This document shows, piece after piece, positions 1 to 7,441 of a DNA stretch of 64,000 nt (position 1 is the stretch's first letter; every line of letters starts with the position of its first letter). This DNA comes from Comamonas endophytica (GTDB lineage: Bacteria > Pseudomonadota > Gammaproteobacteria > Burkholderiales > Burkholderiaceae_C): positions 992,001-1,056,000 of the forward strand of contig NZ_CP106881.1 in assembly GCF_023634805.2 (NCBI RefSeq). The letters are read 5' to 3'. Below the pieces are notes generated by a model, which was not told the DNA's origin, searched no databases, and worked only from the letters and a program-made list of their open reading frames with translations. The translations under genes were made by a program, and so were the position numbers.

Positions 1-247
1 TCAGGTCCACGTCGGCGGCCGTGCGGCCCGCGGCCTCGAGCGCGTTGCGCGCCGCTTCCAGCGCCAGGTCGCTGCTGGCGACATCGGGCGCGGCGAAATG
101 CCGGGCGCGGATGCCGGTGCGCTCGACGATCCATTCGTCCGAAGTCTCGATGCCGCGCGTGGCCAGATCGGCCTGGATGTCCTGATTGGTCACACGCCGG
201 GGCGGCAGGTAGCTTCCGGTGCCGGTGATGCGGGAATAGATTCTCAT
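1..247 (-). CDS. fabH: 3-oxoacyl-ACP synthase III, 5' part only
   Basis: Beta-ketoacyl-ACP synthase III condenses acetyl-CoA with malonyl-ACP to start type II fatty acid synthesis in the cytoplasm. Only the N-terminal ~82 residues are in the window; the gene continues past base 1. The visible protein starts [17 protein letters not shown] and contains [14 protein letters not shown], the N-terminal signature of FabH. The catalytic Cys-His-Asn lie outside the window. The ATG at 245-247 follows plsX by 12 bases, so the two are almost certainly cotranscribed in the classical yceD-rpmF-plsX-fabH order. The identity is secure from the signature and the neighbours; completeness cannot be judged. Confidence 0.95.
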   Translation of the reverse strand, partial: MRIYSRITGTGSYLPPRRVTNQDIQADLATRGIETSDEWIVERTGIRARHFAAPDVASSDLALEAARNALEAAGRTAADVDL

Positions 248-259
248 CTGTTTTTAAGC

Positions 260-1306
260 TCAAGACGCCGACACAGGGGCAGCCGGAGTGGCTGGCACGG
301 CGTCCAGCAGGGGAGCGGCGCGGGCGATCCGGGACTGAACGCGGTCAAGCAAGTTATTGCAGGCCGCATCATACGCCCGGCTCAGCGCGTACTCGAAAGC
401 AATCGCATCGGCCGATCCATGGCTCTTGAACACCAGGCCGCGCAGGCCCAGCAGCGCCGCGCCGTTGTAGCGGCGGTGGTCCATGCGCTTCATCAGCGCC
501 GACAGCACGGGATAGGCCACTGCGGCCGCCAGCTTGGTCAGCAGGTTGCGCTTGAACTCCTGCTTGAGCCCGTTGCTGATCATCGAGGCCACGCCTTCGC
601 TGGTCTTGAGCGCCACGTTGCCGACGAAGCCGTCGCACACCACGATGTCGACCGTTCCCTTGAAGATGTCGTTGCCTTCGACGTTGCCGAAGAAGTTCAG
701 CTCACCGGCCTGCCCCGCCTGGCGCAGCAGCTCGCCGCTGCGCTTGATGACGTCGCTGCCCTTGATCGCCTCTTCGCCGATGTTGAGCAGGCCGACCGAA
801 GCCTTCGAGCCTTCGTCCAGCACCGACACCAGGGCCGTGCCCATGAAGGCGAACTGCAGCAGGTGCTCGGCGGTGCAATCGACGTTGGCGCCCAGGTCCA
901 GCACGGTGGTGGCCCGGCCCAGGCCGTTGGGCAGTTGCGCGGCGATGGCCGGGCGGTCGATGCCCTCGAGGGTCTTGAGCACGTAGCGCGCAATGGCCAT
1001 CAGCGCGCCGGTGTTGCCGGCCGACACGGCAGCGGCGGCGGCACCTTTCTTGACCTGCTCCACGGCGACGCGCATGGAAGAGTCCTTCTTGCGCCGCAGC
1101 GCGACTTCAACCGGGTCGTCCATGCCGACGACTTCGGCCGCCGGCACCAGGGTCACACGTTCGTGCTGGAAGGATTGCAGGCTCTCGGGCCTGCCGACGA
1201 GCAGAAGATGCGCCTGGGGATGCTTGTCAAGAAACTGACGGCACGCCGCGAGCGTGACGCGGGGGCCGTGATCGCCCCCCATGCAGTCAACAGCCAGTGT
1301 GATCAT
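260..1306 (-). CDS. plsX: phosphate acyltransferase PlsX
   Basis: PlsX makes acyl-phosphate from acyl-ACP and phosphate, feeding PlsY in phospholipid synthesis. It is a peripheral membrane enzyme. The 348-residue product has the usual family length and begins with the diagnostic [11 protein letters not shown] (residues 5-15), with [11 protein letters not shown] and DLGANVDC further on, all typical of PlsX. It lies between rpmF and fabH on the same strand, 12 bases ahead of fabH. A terminator-like hairpin separates it from rpmF, so part of its expression may come from its own promoter or from read-through. Nothing is truncated. Confidence 0.97.
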   Translation of the reverse strand: MITLAVDCMGGDHGPRVTLAACRQFLDKHPQAHLLLVGRPESLQSFQHERVTLVPAAEVVGMDDPVEVALRRKKDSSMRVAVEQVKKGAAAAAVSAGNTGALMAIARYVLKTLEGIDRPAIAAQLPNGLGRATTVLDLGANVDCTAEHLLQFAFMGTALVSVLDEGSKASVGLLNIGEEAIKGSDVIKRSGELLRQAGQAGELNFFGNVEGNDIFKGTVDIVVCDGFVGNVALKTSEGVASMISNGLKQEFKRNLLTKLAAAVAYPVLSALMKRMDHRRYNGAALLGLRGLVFKSHGSADAIAFEYALSRAYDAACNNLLDRVQSRIARAAPLLDAVPATPAAPVSAS

Positions 1307-1359
1307 GGGCGACCTGCGGACCTTCAGGAAGGTCTCAAAAGAAAAATGATGCGTTCAAA

Positions 1360-1398
1360 AACACAAAAGCCCGCGCTACTCAGTGTGTAGCCGCGGGC
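1360..1398 (-). terminator. hairpin between rpmF and plsX
   Basis: On the minus strand an 11-base-pair GC-rich stem (GCCCGC then GCTAC, pairing with GTAGC then GCGGGC, one bulged G) is followed by TTTTGTGTTTTT. It sits 20 bases after the rpmF stop and about 50 bases before plsX. It looks like an intrinsic terminator or attenuator that lowers plsX-fabH transcription relative to the ribosomal protein gene. Confidence 0.6.
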
Positions 1399-1418
1399 CC
1401 TGTGGGAGCGGTCGAAGA

Positions 1419-1601
1419 TCAGGCTTCGGACTTGTTCTTCAGCACTTGGCGGCCGCGGTAGACGCCGCTGGGGCTGATGTGGTGGCGCAGGTGGGTTTCA
1501 CCCGTGGTCGGCTCGACGGCGATGCCGGGCACGTTCAGGGCGTTGTGCGAACGGTGCATGCCGCGCTTGGAGGGGGATTTCTTGTTTTGCTGAACAGCCA
1601 T
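1419..1601 (-). CDS. rpmF: 50S ribosomal protein L32
   Basis: L32 is a small structural protein of the large ribosomal subunit. The 60-residue product begins [20 protein letters not shown], the conserved L32 N-terminus, and is highly basic. It lacks the Cys pairs of the zinc-binding L32 form, so it is the zinc-independent type. The ATG at 1599-1601 has a GGAGCCACC-like ribosome-binding region just upstream. It is the second gene of the yceD-rpmF-plsX-fabH block; an unusual 23-base tandem repeat lies in its upstream spacer. Confidence 0.98.
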   Translation of the reverse strand: MAVQQNKKSPSKRGMHRSHNALNVPGIAVEPTTGETHLRHHISPSGVYRGRQVLKNKSEA

Positions 1602-1722
1602 GGTGGCTCCTGAGTCTTGAAGGGGTTGGTAAAAAACGCGATCAGCCCATTGAAGACACGAGGGGATTCGCGAGAAGCCTAAGAGTATAACGCAAACCCC
1701 GGGGAAAGGGTAATACCCACTC

Positions 1723-1791
1723 CTGCGCTGCAGGCGCAGGAGGTTCTGCGCTGCAGGCGCAGGAGGTTCGGCGCTGCAGGCGCAGGAGGGA
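1723..1791. repeat. three tandem 23-bp units, each a small hairpin
   Basis: Three consecutive 23-base units (1723-1745, 1746-1768, 1769-1791) differ at only a few positions. Each holds the inverted pair CCTGCGC / GCGCAGG around TGCAG, or a one-base variant of it, so each unit can form its own hairpin. The array lies between the yceD stop and the rpmF start, within their presumed common transcript. Confidence 0.9.
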
Positions 1792-1808
1792 AGTGGCGGC
1801 GACCCGGT

Positions 1809-2366
1809 TCAGGCGTCTGGCTTCGGCTTGGCGATGCGCAGGCTGGCCAGCGCCGCGAAGGGGTTGGGCTTCTCGCTCGTCGCCTGGTTGAAATCCTCGT
1901 CGCTCGAGGCCAGCGGCAGGCTTTCGGGGCAGACGTCGTGCATCGGCACCACGGGCAGCTCCATCAGCAGCTCGTCCTCGAGCAGCTCGAGCAGCGCGAA
2001 GTCCTTGCTCAATGCCAGCAGGTCCTCCTCACTTTCATCATCGAGCGCCTCGGCCGTGGCTTCATCGGCGACGAAGCGGAAAGACCGGTCCACATCCAGG
2101 GGGATGGAAGCCAGCGTGAGGCAGCGCTGGCAGACCATCGGCAGGTCCACCTCGGCCTGCAGGTGCAGCCAGGTCTGCGACAGCGCCCCGGGCTCGGTGC
2201 GCAGCTCGCCCTGGGCCGCCCAGCGGACCTGGACATCATCGTGCGGGCCCTGGGATTCGAGCACCAGGCGTTTGAATCGCGAAAGCGGATCCTGGCCCTC
2301 GAGGTGCGCCTGCGCCTGCGCAAACGCCTTGACATCGAGCCGGTCCGGGGAAAATTCCTTGGTCAT
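1809..2366 (-). CDS. yceD: YceD/DUF177 family protein
   Basis: Members of the DUF177 (YceD) family sit upstream of rpmF in most bacteria and have been linked to 23S rRNA accumulation; the biochemical role is not settled. The 185-residue product carries the family's CxxC pair (Cys79, Cys82, in PMVCQRCL) followed by an acidic stretch (DDESEEDLL) and a conserved C-terminal region with PVVPMHDVCPES. The position as first gene of the rpmF-plsX-fabH operon supports the call. It is divergent from maf with only 26 bases between the two starts, so its promoter must overlap one or both coding regions. Confidence 0.93.
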   Translation of the reverse strand: MTKEFSPDRLDVKAFAQAQAHLEGQDPLSRFKRLVLESQGPHDDVQVRWAAQGELRTEPGALSQTWLHLQAEVDLPMVCQRCLTLASIPLDVDRSFRFVADEATAEALDDESEEDLLALSKDFALLELLEDELLMELPVVPMHDVCPESLPLASSDEDFNQATSEKPNPFAALASLRIAKPKPDA

Positions 2367-2392
2367 GGCGGCCAGTGTAAGAGAATCGGCGC

Positions 2393-3007
2393 ATGCTTGA
2401 ATCCCCTGCCATTCCGAATCCTTTGCGCCCGCGCTCCCTGATCCTGGGCTCGACCTCGCGCTACCGGCGCGAACTGCTGTCGCGCCTGGGCCTTGCGTTC
2501 GAGACGGTGTCGCCCGAAGTCGACGAAACCCCGGCGCTGGGCGAGGCCCCGCGCGCGCTGGCGCGGCGCCTGGCCGAAGCCAAGGCGCGCGCCGTGGCCG
2601 CGCTGCACCCCGAAGCCATCGTGATCGGCTCCGACCAGGTTGCCGACCTCGCGGGCCAGCCGCTGGGCAAGCCCCTGACCCATGAGCGCGCGGTGCGCCA
2701 GCTGCAGGCCATGCGCGGCCAGACGGTGCTTTTCGAGACCGCCGTCAGCGTGGTCTGCCAGGCCAGCGGCTTTGCGCAGACCGCGCTGGCGACGGTGGAA
2801 GTGCAGTTCCGCGAGCTGACGGACGACGAGATCGAGCGCTACCTGCGCGCCGAGCAGCCCTACGACTGCGCGGGCAGCGCCAAAAGCGAGGGACTGGGCA
2901 TCACGCTGCTCACGCAGATCGTCAATGACGACCCGACGGCACTGATCGGCCTGCCGCTGATCCGCACCGCCCAGCTGCTGCGCGCCGCCGGGCTGCAACT
3001 GCCATGA
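2393..3007 (+). CDS. Maf-like nucleotide pyrophosphatase, YceF type
   Basis: Maf-family proteins hydrolyse non-canonical or modified nucleoside triphosphates to the monophosphate and pyrophosphate; the YceF branch prefers 7-methyl-GTP. The 204-residue protein has the family's N-terminal GSTSRYRREL (Ser20, Arg23), the acidic VIGSDQV (Asp81) and GKPLTHERA. The substrate branch is inferred from the neighbourhood: E. coli yceF also lies next to yceD-rpmF. The start ATG at 2393 gives an N-terminal extension of about ten residues before the first beta strand. The last four bases overlap the next gene (ATGA), implying translational coupling. Confidence 0.9.
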   Translation: MLESPAIPNPLRPRSLILGSTSRYRRELLSRLGLAFETVSPEVDETPALGEAPRALARRLAEAKARAVAALHPEAIVIGSDQVADLAGQPLGKPLTHERAVRQLQAMRGQTVLFETAVSVVCQASGFAQTALATVEVQFRELTDDEIERYLRAEQPYDCAGSAKSEGLGITLLTQIVNDDPTALIGLPLIRTAQLLRAAGLQLP

Positions 3008-3789
3008 GCGCCGCCCCCTCCTCCCGCGGCACGCTGTACCTCGTGCCCGCGCCGCTGGACTTCGGCTGCGACAGCCAGTCCCCGCTGGGCGACGTGCTGC
3101 CCGAGGCCACGCTGCGCCGCGCCGCCGGCCTCACGCACTGGATCTGCGAGAACGCCAAGAGCACGCGCGGCTACCTGAACCGCATTGCCCCCCTCTTCCC
3201 GCTGGCCGCGCCGCTGCAGGCGCAGTCCATCGTCGAGCTGCCGCGCGAGGCGCACAAGAAAGGCGACCACGGGGACAGGGGCAGCGCGGTGTTCGATGCC
3301 AAGCTGCTCCTGGCGCCGGCCCTGCAGGGCCACGATATCGGCCTGGTCAGCGAAGCCGGCATGCCAGCCATTGCCGACCCGGGCAGCTCCATCGTGCGCG
3401 CCGCGCATGACCTGGGGCTGACGGTGGCGCCGCTGGTCGGCCCGGTCTCGCTGCTGCTGACGCTGGCCGCCAGCGGGCTCAACGGCCAGAATTTCGCGTT
3501 TGTCGGTTACCTGCCGCAGGACGGCGCGGCGCGCGGCCAGCGCATCCGCGAGCTCGAGGCGCTGGCGCTGCGCCAGGGCCAGACCCAGCTGTTCATCGAG
3601 ACGCCCTACCGCAACCCGGCGCTGTGGCAGGCGCTGCTGCAGACGCTGCAGCCCAACAGCCGCCTGGCGCTGGCCGCGGGTCTGACGCTGGCCACGGCGC
3701 GCATCGAGAGCCGGCTGGTGCGCGAGTGGAAGCAACTGCCGGTGCCGGCGGACAACCGCACGCCGGTGGTGTTTGCACTGGGGAGGTGA
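3004..3789 (+). CDS. SAM-dependent methyltransferase, RsmI/tetrapyrrole-methylase fold
   Basis: The protein (261 residues) belongs to the TP-methylase superfamily that includes the 16S rRNA 2'-O-methyltransferase RsmI. It begins with GTLYLVPAPLDFG, has a central LVSEAGMPAIADPG, then LVGPVSLLLTLAASG and FVGYLP, all matching RsmI-like motifs. It is shorter and differs at the N-terminus from canonical RsmI, so it is the 'SAM-dependent methyltransferase' paralogue often found next to maf in Burkholderiales rather than RsmI itself. The substrate is unknown. It overlaps maf by four bases and is the last gene of that two-gene unit. Confidence 0.85.
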   Translation: MSAAPSSRGTLYLVPAPLDFGCDSQSPLGDVLPEATLRRAAGLTHWICENAKSTRGYLNRIAPLFPLAAPLQAQSIVELPREAHKKGDHGDRGSAVFDAKLLLAPALQGHDIGLVSEAGMPAIADPGSSIVRAAHDLGLTVAPLVGPVSLLLTLAASGLNGQNFAFVGYLPQDGAARGQRIRELEALALRQGQTQLFIETPYRNPALWQALLQTLQPNSRLALAAGLTLATARIESRLVREWKQLPVPADNRTPVVFALGR

Positions 3790-3839
3790 GGGGTGCGGGG
3801 CTGGCTTCGTTTTTCTCGGCAAGCTGCCACCTTGCTATA

Positions 3840-3970
3840 GGGCAGGCCGTTCATGCTTCGACAGGCTCAGCACGAACGGGTTGAAGGCCGGCCGCGCTTA
3901 ATTTAGCGCAGAGCAGACTGGGGGCGTAACCGTTCGCCCCGAGCCTGTCGAAGGGTGGACGGCCTGCCCT
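3840..3970. repeat. REP-like inverted repeat, copy 1
   Basis: Left arm 3840-3882 (GGGCAGGCCGTTC...TTCGACAGGCTCAG...CGAACGG) and right arm 3928-3970 are imperfect reverse complements separated by about 45 bases. The pair lies between two genes whose 3' ends converge (RsmI-like and sppA). The same family recurs at eight other places in this window. Confidence 0.9.
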
Positions 3971-3988
3971 CGAAAAGAGCCATGAACC

Positions 3989-5047
3989 TCAACGCAACAC
4001 CGGAAGCGCCGAGCGCAGCGTCTGCACCGCCCCGCCCCCGATCGCCGCGCCAAAGCGCTTGGCCAGCCGTTCCGCCACATTGTCGCGGCGCGTGTAGTCG
4101 ATGACCTCCTCGACCTTGACGACCTCGCGCGCCACATAGTCGAGGTTGCCGAGCTTGTCGGCCAGGCCCATCTCGACGGCCTGCTGGCCGGTCCAGAACA
4201 GGCCGCTGAAGGTGTCGGCATCGATCTTCAGGCGCTCGCCGCGGCCGTTCTTCACGACGTTGATGAACTGCTGGTGGATCTGGTCCAGCATGTTCTGCGC
4301 ATGCTGGCGCTGGGCTTCGGACTGCGGGCTGAAGGGATCCAGAAAGCCCTTGTTCTCGCCAGCGGTCATGAGGCGGCGCTCGACGCCGAGCTTTTCCATC
4401 GTGCCGGTGAAGCCGAAACCATCCATCAGCACGCCGATGCTGCCGACGATGCTGGCCTTGTCGACATAGATCGCGTCGGCCGCGGCGGCAATGTAGTAGG
4501 CCGCGGAGGCGCAGGTTTCCTCGACCACCGCATAGACCGGCTTGTCGTGCTTGGCCTTGAGGCGCAGGATCTCGTCATTGATGATGCCGGCCTGCACCGG
4601 GCTGCCGCCCGGGGAGTTGATCAGCAGCACCACGGCGCGCGAGCCCGAATCCTCGAAGGCGCTGCGCATGGCGGCGACGACGAACTCGGCGCTGGCTTCG
4701 GCGCCGGCGGCGATTTCGCCCTTGACGTCCACGACGGCGGTGTGCGGGCCGCTCACGGTGGTGGTCGCCACGTCGCGGCCGAACATCATCCAGCCCAGAA
4801 GCAGCAGCACCAGCAGCCAGGACATGCGGCCGAACAGGCGCCAGCGGCGCGCGGCGCGCTGCTCGCGGATGGTGGCCATGACCAGGTTCTCCAGCACCTC
4901 GCGCTCCCAGCCCGGGACCTGCGCCCGCGCGGCTGCGGCCGCGGGCGCGGGCGCGGCGCTGTCCGGCCGCTCCTCGGCCCACAGGTCGGGCGCCGCGGGA
5001 GGCAAGGGTTCGGAGCCGGGGGTTCCAGGAGGCAGAGGGGTGGTCAT
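3989..5047 (-). CDS. sppA: signal peptide peptidase SppA, short (36K) type
   Basis: SppA is an inner-membrane serine protease that degrades signal peptides after they are cleaved from exported proteins. The 352-residue product has a proline-rich cytoplasmic N-terminus (residues 1-45), one membrane segment (about 76-90, WLLVLLLLGWMMFG) and a single S49 protease domain. Ser181 in EETCASAAYY and Lys233 in GENKG fit the Ser-Lys dyad; NSPGGSP (144-150) is the conserved oxyanion region. The length is that of the single-domain Bacillus-type enzyme, not the E. coli double-length form. It follows the gph-like gene on the same strand after ~100 bases. Confidence 0.92.
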   Translation of the reverse strand: MTTPLPPGTPGSEPLPPAAPDLWAEERPDSAAPAPAAAAARAQVPGWEREVLENLVMATIREQRAARRWRLFGRMSWLLVLLLLGWMMFGRDVATTTVSGPHTAVVDVKGEIAAGAEASAEFVVAAMRSAFEDSGSRAVVLLINSPGGSPVQAGIINDEILRLKAKHDKPVYAVVEETCASAAYYIAAAADAIYVDKASIVGSIGVLMDGFGFTGTMEKLGVERRLMTAGENKGFLDPFSPQSEAQRQHAQNMLDQIHQQFINVVKNGRGERLKIDADTFSGLFWTGQQAVEMGLADKLGNLDYVAREVVKVEEVIDYTRRDNVAERLAKRFGAAIGGGAVQTLRSALPVLR

Positions 5048-5149
5048 GTCATCACTCGACAGGTATCAGGTCATCGGAAGTATGCCAGCGCGCCGCAACC
5101 CCGGGCTTTGCGCAATGCCATTGCACCCGGAGCCGGGACCCTTTGGCGC

Positions 5150-5815
5150 TCAACCGTTGGCCTGCAGCCACTGGTGCAGGTCGGCCACGGTGTCCGCCAC
5201 ATGCAGCGGCAGCAGCTCGGCGAAGTTCAGCGACGGATGCGCGCCATAGGCCACGCCCACGCTGGCGCAGCCGGCATTGCGCGCCATCAGCAGGTCGTGC
5301 GTCGTGTCGCCGATCATCAGCACGCGCCCCGGCTCGACGCCGAATTCGGCCATCAGCTCCTGCAGCATCAGCGGATGCGGCTTGCCCGCGGTCTCATCGG
5401 CAGTGCGCGAGCCGTCGATCAGGCCCCTGAGCGGCACCCGCGCCAGCACCTCGTCCAGGCCGCGCCGGCTCTTGCCGGTGGCCACCGTGAGCAGATGGCC
5501 GCGCTCGCGCAGCGCCTCGAGCATCGGCACCACGCCCTCGAACAGGCTCAGGTCGTTCTGGTGCTGCAGGTAGTGGTAGCGGTAGCGGTTGCCCAGCTCG
5601 GGGTATTTCTCGGGCGGCACGTCGGGCGCGGCATGCGCCAGCGCCGGCATCAGCGCCATGCCGATCACATAGGAGGCGGCTTCGTGGGTCGGCACCTGGC
5701 CGCCCACGTCGCGCACCGCTTCCTGGATGCTCTTGGTAATGGCGGCCGTCGAGTCGTACAGCGTGCCGTCCCAGTCGAAGGCAATCAGGTCGAAGCGGCG
5801 GGAAGAAAGAGACAT
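5150..5815 (-). CDS. HAD-family phosphatase, phosphoglycolate-phosphatase-like
   Basis: A cytoplasmic HAD hydrolase of 221 residues. Motif I is FDWDGTLYDS with the nucleophile Asp14 and Asp16; motif II/III regions are VATGKSRRG and the Lys in TAGKPHP; motif IV is MIGDTTHD. The helical cap inserted after motif I places it in the Gph-like subfamily. The substrate could be phosphoglycolate or another small phosphate ester and cannot be fixed from sequence. It is 35 bases downstream of rluC on the same strand and is probably cotranscribed with it, as HAD genes often are with rluC in Burkholderiales. Confidence 0.85.
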   Translation of the reverse strand: MSLSSRRFDLIAFDWDGTLYDSTAAITKSIQEAVRDVGGQVPTHEAASYVIGMALMPALAHAAPDVPPEKYPELGNRYRYHYLQHQNDLSLFEGVVPMLEALRERGHLLTVATGKSRRGLDEVLARVPLRGLIDGSRTADETAGKPHPLMLQELMAEFGVEPGRVLMIGDTTHDLLMARNAGCASVGVAYGAHPSLNFAELLPLHVADTVADLHQWLQANG

Positions 5816-5850
5816 GCTAATTTCGTCGAAAGCAACAGGAAAAGGCCCGT

Positions 5851-6855
5851 TCAGGCCACGAAACCGGCAAGCTCCGCAGGCAGCTCCGCGCGCAGCTCCA
5901 CGCGTTCGCCCGATGCCGGATGGTTGAACTGTAACCGCCAGGCATGCAGGAACATGCGCTTGAGGCCGTGCTTTTGCACGCGGCGGTTCAAATCGAAGTC
6001 GCCGTACTTGTCGTCGCCGACGATGCCATGGCCCTGCGAGGACAGGTGCACGCGGATCTGGTGCGTGCGCCCGGTCTTGATAGTGACCTCCAGCAGGCTC
6101 ATCGCCGGCAGGCCCTGCAGCGGCCGCGCGGCGATCTGCGTGCGCACCCTGACCAGCGTCACCGAGCGCATGCCGTCGGGGTCGTCGGCCGTGGTCACGC
6201 GCACGCGGCGCTCGCCGTCGGGCAGCAGGTATTTGTGCAGCGGCGTGTCGATGACCTTCCTGTTGGCCGGCCAGCTGCCCTGCACCAGCGCCAGGTAGGT
6301 CTTGCCGGTCTCGCGCTCGCGGAACTGGTCCTGCAGCGCGGTCAGCGCCGAGCGCTTCTTCGCGACCAGCAGGATCCCCGAGGTTTCCCTGTCGAGCCGG
6401 TGCACGAGTTCGAGAAAGCGGGCTTCGGGACGCGCCTGGCGCAGCTGCTCGATCACGCCGAAGCTCACGCCGCTGCCGCCATGCACGGCCACGCCCGCGG
6501 GCTTGTCGATGGCCAGCAGGTGCTCGTCCTCGAGCAGCTGGGGGAATTCTCGCGCCGGCGCCGGGTGCGCTGCCTTTTCGGCGGCCTTGTCGGAGACCCG
6601 CACCGGCGGCAGGCGCACGCTGTCGCCCTCGGTCACGCGCGTGTCGGCGCTGGCGCGGCCCTTGTTGATGCGCACTTCGCCGCTGCGGATGATGCGGTAG
6701 ACATGGGTTTTTGGCACCCCCTTGAGGTGGCGTATCAGGAAGTTATCCAGGCGCTGGCCGGCGGAATCGGCGTCGACGGCGATGAAGCGTGCCGCGGGAG
6801 ATGTGGTGCCTTGGGCTCGGTCCACTGCCGGTTTGCCCTCTATAATGTGTTTCAC
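5851..6855 (-). CDS. rluC: 23S rRNA pseudouridine synthase RluC
   Basis: RluC converts three uridines in 23S rRNA (955, 2504, 2580 in E. coli numbering) to pseudouridine. The 334-residue protein has an S4-like RNA-binding domain (about residues 34-85, AGQRLDNFLIRHL...) and an RsuA/RluA catalytic domain with Asp155 in HRLDRETSG. It also shows AIDKPAGVAVHGGSG and the C-terminal GRTHQIRVHL. It is divergent from rne, the same arrangement as in E. coli, which supports RluC over RluD. A TATAAT hexamer on the opposite strand lies within its first codons. Confidence 0.93.
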   Translation of the reverse strand: MKHIIEGKPAVDRAQGTTSPAARFIAVDADSAGQRLDNFLIRHLKGVPKTHVYRIIRSGEVRINKGRASADTRVTEGDSVRLPPVRVSDKAAEKAAHPAPAREFPQLLEDEHLLAIDKPAGVAVHGGSGVSFGVIEQLRQARPEARFLELVHRLDRETSGILLVAKKRSALTALQDQFRERETGKTYLALVQGSWPANRKVIDTPLHKYLLPDGERRVRVTTADDPDGMRSVTLVRVRTQIAARPLQGLPAMSLLEVTIKTGRTHQIRVHLSSQGHGIVGDDKYGDFDLNRRVQKHGLKRMFLHAWRLQFNHPASGERVELRAELPAELAGFVA

Positions 6856-7441
6856 CTGCGCGATACTAGTGTAAGTGGTTGATTTGCATGGAGTTTAGTC
6901 CACCAGCCATTTCCCGCTGCGCAGGCAGGTCGATGCCAGCCGGTGTCGCACACGCAAATTGCAGGCCGGATGCCTGTATTGCCTGCGCCACACCGGGCAA
7001 TCTGACGAATTGAAACACTGATACGGAATCTCAAGTTGGCAGCCTCAAGCGGACCCGGCGTTCGCCCCTGCCAGCGGATCAAAGCGAGCATGTGGATTCT
7101 TTATGCATGGATGGTCTTGTTGGGACGGGGGTCTTCACCTCCGCACCGGCCCGTCCGCGCTCGGGTCCCGGCTTCTCCCGCGCTGGCGCTTTTCCCTCCC
7201 GGGATCCAGCGGCACGCGCATTCACTCGCTCCCATCCAAGCGCCCTTGCCCCCCTTGCTGACATAACCAATGACGCTCAGCATCCGCGGCATTCCCGGCC
7301 ATTCCTTTTCGTTTCAAGACGTCAGTCCGGCATCATCGGCTCCGATAGAGCCCGTCTTTGATTGACAGTCACAGGCGAGCCGGTCAAGCAGCAAATGGCT
7401 GCCGACCGGCCCGCCTCCATAACGAACAAAGGAAACGCATC
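6856..7441 (+). promoter_or_regulatory. rluC-rne divergent region and rne leader with hairpin
   Basis: The 586 bases between rluC and rne hold no convincing gene. Just upstream of rne a large stem-loop spans 7374-7415: GGCG then GCCGGTC pair with GACCGGC then CGCC, with an inner CAGC/GCTG stem. It ends 26 bases before the rne ATG. E. coli rne has a structured 5' leader of about 360 nt through which RNase E represses its own mRNA, so an analogous role is likely by analogy only. A plus-strand TATAAT at 6841-6846 could be a -10 element but has no good -35. Confidence 0.5.

Noticed and set aside
1723..1791. Possible short CRISPR array
   Set aside because: The 23-base units abut directly with no spacers and no cas genes are present; it is a simple tandem repeat.
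6841..6846. TATAAT as the rne promoter
   Set aside because: No -35 hexamer lies at 16-18 bases and the string falls in the first codons of rluC; kept only as a weak possibility in the rne leader entry.
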